Assembly: GCA_038234815.1 (NCBI GenBank)
Contig: JBBQSU010000149.1
Location: 1-8,179 of the forward strand
DNA: 8,179 bases
Direction: 5' to 3'
Source: JBBQSU01 sp038234815
GTDB lineage: Bacteria; Planctomycetota; Phycisphaerae; Tepidisphaerales; Tepidisphaeraceae
Of the stretch, positions 1-6,312 are shown one piece after another. The position numbers were made by a program, and so were the translations under genes. Each line of letters begins with the position of its first letter. The stretch's first letter is position 1. The notes beneath the pieces were generated by a model. That model searched no databases. It was not told the DNA's origin and was given only the letters and a program-made list of their open reading frames with translations.

Positions 1-2264
1 TGCTGCGGTTGAAGTTTTTCCGCGTATGCCGGCGGGCCGTCTGCTTTCGTTACGCGAACGGCGCACACCTTGTATTCGGGAATCTTGGAGATCGGGTCCT
101 GCGCCGAAATCGTGAGCTGGTTGGCACTCTTTGCGCCGGCCCAGTGATAGGGGATGAAAACCGTGTCCGGACGGATCGTGTTGACGACCATCGCCTTCAA
201 AGTCGTACTGCCCCGACGGCTTTCGGTCGTGACCCAGTCCCCGTCTTTAACGCCCAGTTTCTCGGCCAGCCGTGGGTGCATTTCCGTGCGCGGTTCCGGA
301 TACTGATCCACCAGTGGTCCGATGCGCCGCGTCTGCGTACCGGATAGAAATTGGCTGACGACTCGGCCAGTCGTGAGAATGATGGGATATTCTTCATCCG
401 TCACCTCCGCCGGAGCGGTGTAAGGCGCAACCACAAACCGCGCCTTACCGTCGGGAAAATAGAACGGCCCACTTCCCTTGGCGATTGGATTCCAGGTTCC
501 CGGTTCAAACAGTCGCGGTGTGCCGGGATGGTCGATCGGATTGCCTTGGGAGTCTTCACTCGGACACGGCCAGCAAACGCCGTAATTCTTCTCCACCTTT
601 TCCCAAGTAATGCCCGAATAGTCGGCTACGCCGCCTTTGCTGGCGATGCGCAATTCTTCGAACATCTCGCGCGGGGAGCTGAACGTCAGCCCGTGGTTTC
701 GCCCGAGTCCGGCGGCGATGTCCTGAATGATCCGCCAGTCCTGCTTTGCTTCGCCGGGCGGGTTGACCGCCTGGTTGATCTTGATGACTTTCCCTTCAAT
801 CTGAGTCACGGTGCCCTCGTCTTCTTCCTGCAAAGAGCCGGGAAGCACGATGTCGGCGTGGCGGGTGGTTTCGTTCAAGAAGAAATCGATGCCCGCGTAA
901 AACTCGAGCTTGTCGAGACAGCGCGCGATGAAGTTGTTGTCGGGCAACGAAACTTTCGGGTTGAAGCAGATGGAAATCAGCCCTTTGATTTCGCCCTTGT
1001 CGATCTTCCGGAAAATCTCGTACGCATCGACACCAGGGCCGGGAATATCCTGCTCATTCACGCCCCAGACCTTGGCGATATAAGCGCGATGTTCGGGGTT
1101 GGCGATATCGCGGGCGCCGGGGAGTTGGTCGCACTTGCTGCCGTGTTCACGTCCGCCCTGCCCGTTGGCCTGACCCGTGATCGTGGCGTAACCGCACTGT
1201 GGCCGGCCGATCCGTCCAGAGGCGAGGACGATATTGATAGCGCCCAGCACATTCTGCACGCCATGCGAATGGTGTTCGATTCCGCGGGCGTGCATTAGGA
1301 AGCTCTTCTTGGCCGTCCCCCACCATTCCGCCGCCTTATGAATCAGGCGTTCGGCGATGCCGGTCTCCTCCGCAGTCCTACCGGGCGTCCACTGGCTGAC
1401 GTGTTCGGCCACCGCCTCAAACCCGACAGTGTTATTCTTAATGTAATCGTGATCGATCCAGTCCTTCTGGATCATCAGATTGAGAATACCATTGAAGAGC
1501 GCGATATCCCGCCCCGGCTTGATGGGCAAAAACAGATCGCAGGTGCGCGCGATCGGGGTGATGCGAGGATCGACGACGATGATCTTTGCCCCCTGCTCGC
1601 GGGCCTGCCAGACGTAATTGGTGGTGATCGGCGCACATTCGGCGATGTTCGCTCCGCTAATCCAGACCACTTCAGTGCCGATGATGTCCGACCACGGATT
1701 GGCGGCACGATCGATGCCGAAGGCTTTCTTGTTCCCCGCGCCCGCGCTGACCATGCACAGCCGGCCGTTGTAATCAATGTTGGCAGTTTTAAGTCCGAGC
1801 CGAGCGAATTTGCCGATCAGGTACGATTTTTCGGTGGTCAGACTCGCGCCCGTGAGGATGGCGACGGCATCGTTGCCATTAGCGGCCTGGATCGTTTTGA
1901 TTGCATTCACCGTCCTCGCCATCGCCTGCTCATAAGGTATCGATGAAAATCCGCTCGGGTCTGCGGTGTCTTTCTGCAATGCGGTGATAAGCCGGTCGGG
2001 ATGCGCGCCCTGAAGGTAACGCTTGACTCCTTTGGGGCAGAGCATCCCTTTGTTAAAGGGGAACTCCATCCACGGCTCAAAACCAATCACTTCGTTATCT
2101 TTGACTTTCAGTTGGATGCCGCATTGTTGCCCACAGAAGCAACAGTGAGATTTCACCAGGCGATCCGGTTCGATGCCGCTGTCAAGCCGGCTGCCACTGG
2201 AGAAGGCCAGATGCGGACCAAAACGATCAATGGTCGCGGTGATATTTTCGGGCAGATTAGCCAT
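1..2264 (-). CDS. Molybdopterin oxidoreductase, NasA/NarB-type nitrate reductase (3' end beyond window)
   Basis: Probable cytoplasmic molybdenum nitrate reductase catalytic subunit (nitrate to nitrite). The frame is open from ATG 2264 to the left edge, giving 754 codons with no stop, so the extreme C-terminus is missing. An N-terminal [4Fe-4S] motif is visible as C41-x2-C44-x3-C48-x27-C76, followed by PKG. The Mo ligand is Cys170 in GRLCMVSAGAG; Cys followed by Met is the NapA/NarB/NasA pattern, whereas formate dehydrogenases normally have (Se)Cys-His. GQANGQGGREHG (about 364-375) matches the GQPNAMGGRE-type signature of assimilatory nitrate reductases. A molybdopterin-dinucleotide-binding C-terminal domain begins near residue 625 (EYPIILTTGRVVSQFLSGTQTRR). 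There is no Tat signal, and no C-terminal BFD-like [2Fe-2S] domain within the visible part. AGGAG lies 10 nt before the ATG, and the start overlaps the upstream membrane gene by 8 bp. The molybdo-enzyme family is certain; nitrate as substrate is likely but inferred from motifs. Another oxyanion reductase is the main alternative. Confidence 0.9.
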   Translation of the reverse strand, partial: MANLPENITATIDRFGPHLAFSSGSRLDSGIEPDRLVKSHCCFCGQQCGIQLKVKDNEVIGFEPWMEFPFNKGMLCPKGVKRYLQGAHPDRLITALQKDTADPSGFSSIPYEQAMARTVNAIKTIQAANGNDAVAILTGASLTTEKSYLIGKFARLGLKTANIDYNGRLCMVSAGAGNKKAFGIDRAANPWSDIIGTEVVWISGANIAECAPITTNYVWQAREQGAKIIVVDPRITPIARTCDLFLPIKPGRDIALFNGILNLMIQKDWIDHDYIKNNTVGFEAVAEHVSQWTPGRTAEETGIAERLIHKAAEWWGTAKKSFLMHARGIEHHSHGVQNVLGAINIVLASGRIGRPQCGYATITGQANGQGGREHGSKCDQLPGARDIANPEHRAYIAKVWGVNEQDIPGPGVDAYEIFRKIDKGEIKGLISICFNPKVSLPDNNFIARCLDKLEFYAGIDFFLNETTRHADIVLPGSLQEEDEGTVTQIEGKVIKINQAVNPPGEAKQDWRIIQDIAAGLGRNHGLTFSSPREMFEELRIASKGGVADYSGITWEKVEKNYGVCWPCPSEDSQGNPIDHPGTPRLFEPGTWNPIAKGSGPFYFPDGKARFVVAPYTAPAEVTDEEYPIILTTGRVVSQFLSGTQTRRIGPLVDQYPEPRTEMHPRLAEKLGVKDGDWVTTESRRGSTTLKAMVVNTIRPDTVFIPYHWAGAKSANQLTISAQDPISKIPEYKVCAVRVTKADGPPAYAEKLQPQ

Positions 2265-3348
2265 GACGGGGCAGCTCCTGTTGTGCAAACGGGTCGCCGA
2301 TCAATTCGTCGGCCCAAAGCCTCCCCTGCGCGACGGCCAGCAGAGATCGACGACACCTGGGACAGATGCGCTGATAGTGGCTCGACTGGCCATGGGCGGC
2401 TTTCGTTTCATACCGATATCCCAGTTGCTTCTCCACCGTGATCAAATCTTCTACGTGCATCTTCGATGCGTAATCATCTCCACAGCGCTCACAAAAGGCC
2501 CGCTCGGCGATATTGCCGACGTCCTTGTAAAATGTCACCCCGAGCTGCGCCGGCCGCTGGAATATGTGAAAGAACTTGCCGAACGGCAGCCACAACAGCG
2601 TGAGAATGACAGTGATGGCATGAATGATCGCCAGAAAACTATAGGCATAGCCGTGCATCCAGCGATAACTGATCCAGATCAGCAGGCCTGTGACGCTGAT
2701 GGCAAAGAGCATGACCAGGGGGAGGATGTCCTCGCCGAAACGTTGCACCGCCGCCGCCCCGTGATCGCGCATGCGCCGCCGAAACGCCAGCATCACACCC
2801 GGAATGACCAGGAATGACGACCAGACCAGCCCATGAAACGTCATATACGCAAACAGCGAATCAATCGGAAAACGGATCGTCGGGAATCCAAAAACATAGA
2901 CGCGATAATAATCAAAACTGTCCGGCGAAGTTTCAAAATGAATCCACCCGAACACCAGCGGGAAGGTGATGGCGGCCGCCAGGAGGCATCCCCACATGAT
3001 CAGCCAATGGGCCATGCCACGGCCCCAACTGCGCTTAAAGATGAAATCATTGATGGCAAACCGTCGAACCAGAAGCCCCGGAAACCTGGAAAGATTTCGA
3101 ACGATGTATTTCGGCTTGAGGAAGACCTGCCACCCCCGCCGCCAGTACATTGCCGTCGGCGGGCGCTGAAGCCACATGGTGTAGCGATAGGCAATGCCAA
3201 ACACCGCGAAGACCGTGGCGAAGAGATAAGCAAACAGTGCCGCGTCAAAGTGCGTCAAATTGCGCGACCCGAGCAGCACCAGGACCAGCAGCGTAACCGA
3301 TGCGATCAGGCCGGTGATCGTAGCTTTGGTGATTTCGCGTGAAGCCAT
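2257..3348 (-). CDS. NarI/HdrE-like membrane cytochrome b with C-terminal four-cysteine tail
   Basis: A 363-residue integral membrane protein, probably the quinol-oxidising electron donor of the neighbouring molybdo-enzyme. About six membrane segments are visible (near residues 12-28, 37-56, 113-135, 165-188, 208-226, 234-256). Histidines at helix ends, H114 (GMAHWLIMWG), H172 (TFHGLVW), H243 (AIIHAIT) and H261 (KFFHIFQRP), are placed like the two b-heme ligand pairs of the nitrate reductase gamma superfamily. After the last helix comes a soluble tail of about 100 residues with C286-x2-C289 and C329-x2-C332, a rubredoxin- or zinc-ribbon-like pattern. I chose ATG 3348 because GGAG lies 8 nt before it; the same frame extends to a TTG at 3408 with no visible ribosome site. 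The stop overlaps the start of the molybdo gene, implying translational coupling. The membrane cytochrome call is fairly sure; heme binding, quinol use and the metal in the tail are inferred. Confidence 0.75.
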   Translation of the reverse strand: MASREITKATITGLIASVTLLVLVLLGSRNLTHFDAALFAYLFATVFAVFGIAYRYTMWLQRPPTAMYWRRGWQVFLKPKYIVRNLSRFPGLLVRRFAINDFIFKRSWGRGMAHWLIMWGCLLAAAITFPLVFGWIHFETSPDSFDYYRVYVFGFPTIRFPIDSLFAYMTFHGLVWSSFLVIPGVMLAFRRRMRDHGAAAVQRFGEDILPLVMLFAISVTGLLIWISYRWMHGYAYSFLAIIHAITVILTLLWLPFGKFFHIFQRPAQLGVTFYKDVGNIAERAFCERCGDDYASKMHVEDLITVEKQLGYRYETKAAHGQSSHYQRICPRCRRSLLAVAQGRLWADELIGDPFAQQELPRHG

Positions 3349-3411
3349 GACGTTCACTCCGATGAAAACGGACCGACCAAGCAGCACGAACTCGGTCGAG
3401 GGCCGCAATAT

Positions 3412-3858
3412 TTATCGCTCTCTCGAAAGAACTGTCTCAAGCAACGGCTTGGAAAATGCCGCGGGTTTAACCAATTGCGCGATGCTGCACGTCTCGAAGA
3501 TTGATTGGATCGCCTCCATCGCGTTGTCGATCCCCCTGTGCAAGGGGCAAAGTCTCGTGCCATGGGATTTCAGGCCCAGTGGGCATGTTTCGATGCGCTC
3601 CAGGGGATCGACCGCGTTGATGACTTCGAACACCGACAGTCCCTCCGGCTCGCGCTCCAGTTTGAACCCGCCCAAGCTTCCCCGCTGGGCCGAAAGAATG
3701 CCCGCGCGCGTCAGCATCTGCAAAACCTTGATGAGGTAGCCCGGCGCCGAATGCGTGCCGTCGGCGATCTGTCGAACTTTTTGCGGTTCGTCGGGGTGAT
3801 ACGCCAACCATACCACAGCGCGTAGGGCGTATTCACTGGCATCGGAGAGCAACTTCAT
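3412..3858 (-). CDS. Rrf2-family transcriptional regulator (IscR/NsrR-like, probable Fe-S sensor)
   Basis: A 148-residue winged-helix DNA-binding protein of the Rrf2 family. The N-terminus MKLLSDASEYALRAVVWLA and the wing segment RGSLGGFKL (59-67) are typical. The sensor loop holds C92, C104 and H107, the same positions as the IscR [2Fe-2S] ligands, but position 98, Cys in IscR, is Ser here; H99 and C124 are nearby alternatives. Members of this family sense NO, Fe-S status or redox state through a cluster. It is first in the minus-strand cluster, 63 bp before the membrane cytochrome gene, and divergent from the RIC/HHE genes, so it probably controls both sides from the 150-bp region between them. 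The ATG at 3858 is preceded by GAGGA 8 nt upstream. NO sensing is inferred from context; nitrite, iron or cluster-status sensing are alternatives. Confidence 0.88.
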   Translation of the reverse strand: MKLLSDASEYALRAVVWLAYHPDEPQKVRQIADGTHSAPGYLIKVLQMLTRAGILSAQRGSLGGFKLEREPEGLSVFEVINAVDPLERIETCPLGLKSHGTRLCPLHRGIDNAMEAIQSIFETCSIAQLVKPAAFSKPLLETVLSRER

Positions 3859-3892
3859 TTTCCGTTCCTCGATATTCCTTGCATCGCAGCAG

Positions 3893-3921
3893 TTGACGAC
3901 AGGCTAAACGCTGGTTACAAA
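3893..3921 (+). promoter_or_regulatory. Sigma70-like promoter for the RIC-HHE operon
   Basis: A -35 box TTGACG (3893-3898, five of six consensus bases) is followed after exactly 17 nt by the -10-like box TACAAA (3916-3921, four of six). Transcription would start near 3928, leaving an untranslated leader of about 80 nt that contains the palindrome. Seen by eye only, with no transcript evidence. Confidence 0.5.
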
Positions 3922-3935
3922 TAAAGCAAGCGTGC

Positions 3936-3958
3936 ATTAAAGCCTTAAAGCGTTAAAT
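3936..3958. promoter_or_regulatory. Imperfect 23-bp palindrome, candidate Rrf2 operator
   Basis: Two 11-bp arms flank a central A at 3947, with 8 of 11 positions complementary (outer ATT/AAT, inner CTT/AAG). The 11-1-11 layout is that of NsrR operators, although the bases differ from the enterobacterial consensus. The same bases also read as direct repeats: TTAAAGC at 3937 and 3945, then TTAAATA at 3953, with an 8-bp period. It lies 14 bp downstream of the -10 box, where a bound repressor could block transcription. Its role as the operator of the adjacent Rrf2 protein is inferred. Confidence 0.4.
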
Positions 3959-3996
3959 AGAGTCTAAGGCGGAAAAACACGCATATATCCCATACC

Positions 3997-4002
3997 AAGG
4001 AG
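3997..4002 (+). promoter_or_regulatory. Strong ribosome binding site deciding the RIC start
   Basis: AAGGAG is centred in good position, 6 nt before ATG 4009. An in-frame TTG at 4006 sits only 3 nt from it and is too close, so the ATG is the start. Confidence 0.75.
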
Positions 4003-4008
4003 TCCTTG

Positions 4009-4749
4009 ATGAATAATGTCACTGTCCAAACCACCATCGGCGAAATGGTGAAACAGCGTCCGGCACGCTCGCGGGTGTTTGAAAAGCTCGGCTTGGATTA
4101 TTGTTGCGGCGGAAAACTGCCTCTGGCCGACGCCTGCGCAAAAAGCGGACTCGATGCTCAGCGCGTGCTGGCTGAAGTCGTCGCCAGCGACAATCAATCT
4201 CTCGCCACAACCGATGACCTCATCGACGCCGACACGATGAAACTCTCCGATCTGGCTGACCACATTCAGACGACTCACCACGCGTACTTAAAGCAGGAAC
4301 TGCCCCGATTGGGCTTTATGGTGCGCAAGGTTGCTGCCGTTCATGGCGATAACCACGCATGGATGATCGACGTGGATTCCGTCTTTGGCGCATTCGCTGC
4401 AGAAATGCAGTCCCATATGGTGAAGGAAGAGGGCATGCTTTTTCCGCTGATACGCAGCATGGGAACCGGCCAGCCCGGCCCGGCACACGCCTGCGGAACG
4501 GGGCTCGCCGCTCCAATTCGTGCGATGGAACACGAACACGACAATGCCGGCAACGCTATGGAGCGTATCCGCGCACTGTGTGACAATTACACCCCGCCTG
4601 AGGGCGCCTGCAATACCTTTCGCGCCATGCTCGACGGGTTGCAGCATTTGGAAAAGGACATGCACCAGCATGTCCACAAGGAAAATAACGTGCTGTTCCC
4701 CAAGGCGCTGGCCTTCGAAAAGCATTGCAATGAAACTGCGGGTGCATGA
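4009..4749 (+). CDS. ric: Iron-sulfur cluster repair di-iron protein (RIC; ScdA/YtfE family)
   Basis: A 246-residue cytoplasmic protein that helps restore Fe-S clusters damaged by nitric oxide or oxidants. The N-terminal ScdA_N (DUF542) domain, about residues 5-60, carries the signature LGLDYCCGGK with adjacent C32-C33. The rest is a hemerythrin-like four-helix bundle. Aligning by eye with E. coli YtfE, all six di-iron ligands are kept: H91, H136, E140 (QSHMVKEE), H177 (EHEHDNAG), H221 and E225 (HKENNVLFP). Length is close to the usual 220-240 residues, so it looks intact. It is the first gene rightwards from the divergent control region, and its stop overlaps the start of a second hemerythrin gene. 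The position opposite an Rrf2 regulator and a nitrate reductase fits a role in nitrosative stress. Confidence 0.94.
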   Translation: MNNVTVQTTIGEMVKQRPARSRVFEKLGLDYCCGGKLPLADACAKSGLDAQRVLAEVVASDNQSLATTDDLIDADTMKLSDLADHIQTTHHAYLKQELPRLGFMVRKVAAVHGDNHAWMIDVDSVFGAFAAEMQSHMVKEEGMLFPLIRSMGTGQPGPAHACGTGLAAPIRAMEHEHDNAGNAMERIRALCDNYTPPEGACNTFRAMLDGLQHLEKDMHQHVHKENNVLFPKALAFEKHCNETAGA

Positions 4750-5372
4750 TGGTGGTTCAACTCGGAGCACAAGGTCAGCCCGACTTTTCTCAACCCATCG
4801 AATTGCTGATGGACTGTCACCGCCGCATCGAGCGGTTTCTCGACGTGCTCATGCGCGTGACCGACCGTCATGTCGATGCGCCCTTGGATGATCAGGGGCG
4901 CATCGCCATGCTGACGGCGCTGGATTACTTCCGGCACGCCGCCCCGCGCCACACCGCCGACGAAGAGGAATCGCTTTTTCCACGCCTGCGGCAATGCAAC
5001 GATTCGAGCGTCGTCGAGGCCTTGGAGCGAGTGGCCGAACTGGAAACAGACCACCGCCAAGCAGAGATCGCCCATAAACTTCTGGATGAGATCGGCAGGC
5101 AATGGTTGCGTGACGGCCAAGTACCGGCAAGCCTCTACCATGAGTTTCGCAGCACGCTCGAACATCTCACCGCCGTTTACCGTGAGCATATCGCCGTCGA
5201 AGATCGGCAGGTTTTTATGCTGGCAGCCCGCGTACTTGATGGGACGGCCCTGGCACAAGTCGGCGATGAAATGCAAAAGCGCCGCCGAGACAACTCCGGC
5301 CGGCCCGGAAGCCAGTGTTCTCAGCGTAGAGAAAAGGAACTAGGCTCGTCGGCACTCATCGCAAGTGAATAA
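4746..5372 (+). CDS. Hemerythrin-like HHE cation-binding protein
   Basis: A 208-residue soluble helical protein with a hemerythrin/HHE domain that probably binds a di-iron centre. Candidate ligands in order are H25 (DCHRRIE), H64 and/or H69, E73 (HTADEEESLFPRL), H103 (ETDHRQAE), H148 and E152 (REHIAVED), the usual H...HxxxE...H...HxxxE pattern. There is no N-terminal ScdA domain, so it is not a second RIC. The last 30 or so residues are polar, basic and probably disordered. It overlaps the RIC stop by 4 bp (ATGA), indicating translational coupling; ATG 4749 is an equally possible start in the same frame. It may sense, store or scavenge O2, NO or iron beside RIC, but the precise role cannot be read from sequence. 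Confidence 0.85.
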   Translation: MMVVQLGAQGQPDFSQPIELLMDCHRRIERFLDVLMRVTDRHVDAPLDDQGRIAMLTALDYFRHAAPRHTADEEESLFPRLRQCNDSSVVEALERVAELETDHRQAEIAHKLLDEIGRQWLRDGQVPASLYHEFRSTLEHLTAVYREHIAVEDRQVFMLAARVLDGTALAQVGDEMQKRRRDNSGRPGSQCSQRREKELGSSALIASE

Positions 5373-5411
5373 GCGTCCATATCGACTATGGGGGTTCGAT
5401 CGTGATCGGGA

Positions 5412-5441
5412 TGCAGCTTTTGCCTGACGAGGCATTCTGCA
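5412..5441 (+). terminator. Hairpin after the HHE gene, possible terminator
   Basis: TGCAG and TGCCT pair with AGGCA and CTGCA around a GACG loop, giving two 5-bp stems separated by a 4/2-nt internal loop. It begins 40 nt after the HHE stop. No U-tract follows, so it is not a standard intrinsic terminator; it could be a weak terminator or an RNA-stabilising structure. The rest of the gap 5373-5580 holds only the candidate rsmE promoter. Confidence 0.3.
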
Positions 5442-5545
5442 AATGCAGCCGAACCGTGCTCGGCGAGTGATGATCCGCCTCCCGCGTTCGACCCACCCGC
5501 CCGATCGCGTCCGTCAGGGTTGGGGTGGCTCGAGCGGGGCCGTTC

Positions 5546-5573
5546 TTGCCTCGCTATCCTCACCGGTGATAAT
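5546..5573 (+). promoter_or_regulatory. Candidate promoter for rsmE, possibly giving a leaderless mRNA
   Basis: TTGCCT (5546-5551) and GATAAT (5568-5573, five of six consensus bases) are 16 nt apart. The expected transcription start is about 5580-5581, which coincides with the GTG chosen for rsmE; no Shine-Dalgarno sequence is visible before that codon. Based on pattern alone. Confidence 0.35.
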
Positions 5574-5580
5574 CAGCGGC

Positions 5581-6312
5581 GTGCTACGACGACTGCATAC
5601 AACCAAATTGTTTGTCGGCGATGTGCCGCTGGATGCTGACGAGACACATCATGCACGGGATGTCCTGCGCCTGCGCGACGGCACGGAGGTGGAGATTTTC
5701 GACGACGCCGGACAAATAGCCGAAGGCATTATTCACGAGGCGCCGGGCGGTGGGCTGATCGTCCGCGTCCGCAAACTCGATCAAGCCCCGCAACGGCTTA
5801 ACGCACTCACCATCGCCGCGGCCGTGCCCAAGGGTGATCGCGCCGACTGGCTTGTCGAAAAGCTCAGTGAGTTAGACGTGGATCAATATATTCCGCTCTT
5901 GACGGATCGCAGTGTAGTGGCACCCGCGGGCGGGAATAAATTTGACCGCTGGCACCGGCTGGCCATCGAGTCGGCCAAGCAATGCCGAAGGTCGCGCGTG
6001 CTGCGCATCGAGAAACCCACCCCCCTGGCCCAAGCCATGTCGATGACCGGCGGCCAAGGGATATATTTCACAACCGAGTTTGACGCCCGGCATATTGCGA
6101 CTCTGGCTGACGCGCAGCCACGCGCCGGCGCATCGCCTTTTCATACAACGCTATTCATTGGCCCTGAAGGCGGTTGGAGCAGTGATGAGCTGTCGGCATT
6201 TCGGGCCAGTGGCTTGACGCCGGCCAGCCTCGGCCCCACCATTCTGCGCGTCGAAACCGCCGCCATCGCCGCCGCGGTCGTCGTGCAGGCGCTTCTATAT
6301 AAACACCAATGA
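5581..6312 (+). CDS. rsmE: 16S rRNA (uracil-1498-N3)-methyltransferase RsmE
   Basis: Methylates N3 of U1498 in 16S rRNA of the small ribosomal subunit using S-adenosylmethionine. From GTG 5581 the product is 243 residues, the standard RsmE length. An N-terminal PUA-like part contains THHARDVLRLRDG (22-34), then KGDRADWLVEKLSELDV (84-100), then the C-terminal SPOUT knot with GPEGG (194-198) and LGPTILRVETA (217-227), the SAM-binding loops of the family. The frame stays open upstream to ATG 5443, but those 46 extra residues are R/P/G-rich and unlike any RsmE N-terminus, so the GTG is preferred. The stop overlaps the next gene by ATGA, so it leads a three-gene operon. It is functionally unrelated to the nitrate/NO genes before it. 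Confidence 0.93.
   Translation: MLRRLHTTKLFVGDVPLDADETHHARDVLRLRDGTEVEIFDDAGQIAEGIIHEAPGGGLIVRVRKLDQAPQRLNALTIAAAVPKGDRADWLVEKLSELDVDQYIPLLTDRSVVAPAGGNKFDRWHRLAIESAKQCRRSRVLRIEKPTPLAQAMSMTGGQGIYFTTEFDARHIATLADAQPRAGASPFHTTLFIGPEGGWSSDELSAFRASGLTPASLGPTILRVETAAIAAAVVVQALLYKHQ

Larger units (their letters stand above)
3859..4008. promoter_or_regulatory. Divergent control region between the Rrf2 and RIC genes
   Basis: This 150-bp gap separates the two head-to-head transcription units and is AT-richer than the flanking genes. It holds the plus-strand promoter at 3893-3921 and the palindrome at 3936-3958, both listed separately. On the minus strand a weak candidate promoter for the Rrf2 gene is TTGCTT (3929-3924), 17 nt, TAGCCT (3906-3901); the -10 matches the consensus at only three of six bases. 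The two candidate promoters overlap, so one bound regulator could affect both directions. The minus-strand promoter is tentative. Confidence 0.6.

Noticed and set aside
351..1298. A 315-codon plus-strand open frame, and other plus-strand frames at 9-347, 1338-1946, 2001-2441 and 2833-3342
   Set aside because: They lie antisense to the molybdo-enzyme and membrane cytochrome genes, which show clear family motifs on the minus strand. Their translations show no domain pattern and look like codon-bias shadows.
1..2264. Formate dehydrogenase as the identity of the molybdo-enzyme
   Set aside because: The residue after the Mo-ligand cysteine is Met, not the His of formate dehydrogenases, and the GGRE-containing segment is nitrate-reductase-like.
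3349..3408. Start of the membrane cytochrome at TTG 3408
   Set aside because: It has no ribosome site and lies 4 nt inside the end region of the Rrf2 gene's trailing gap; ATG 3348 has GGAG at proper spacing and begins directly before the first membrane helix.
3349..3411. Possible GACCGA/TCGGTC hairpin between the Rrf2 and cytochrome genes
   Set aside because: A 6-bp stem with a 15-nt loop and no T-run is within what is expected by chance; the genes are more likely co-transcribed.
4587..5276. A 229-codon minus-strand open frame
   Set aside because: It is antisense to the RIC and HHE genes, both of which carry complete metal-ligand sets on the plus strand.
5443..5580. N-terminal extension of RsmE from ATG 5443 or ATG 5470
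   Set aside because: The extra residues do not resemble any RsmE N-terminus, and starting at GTG 5581 gives exactly the typical length.
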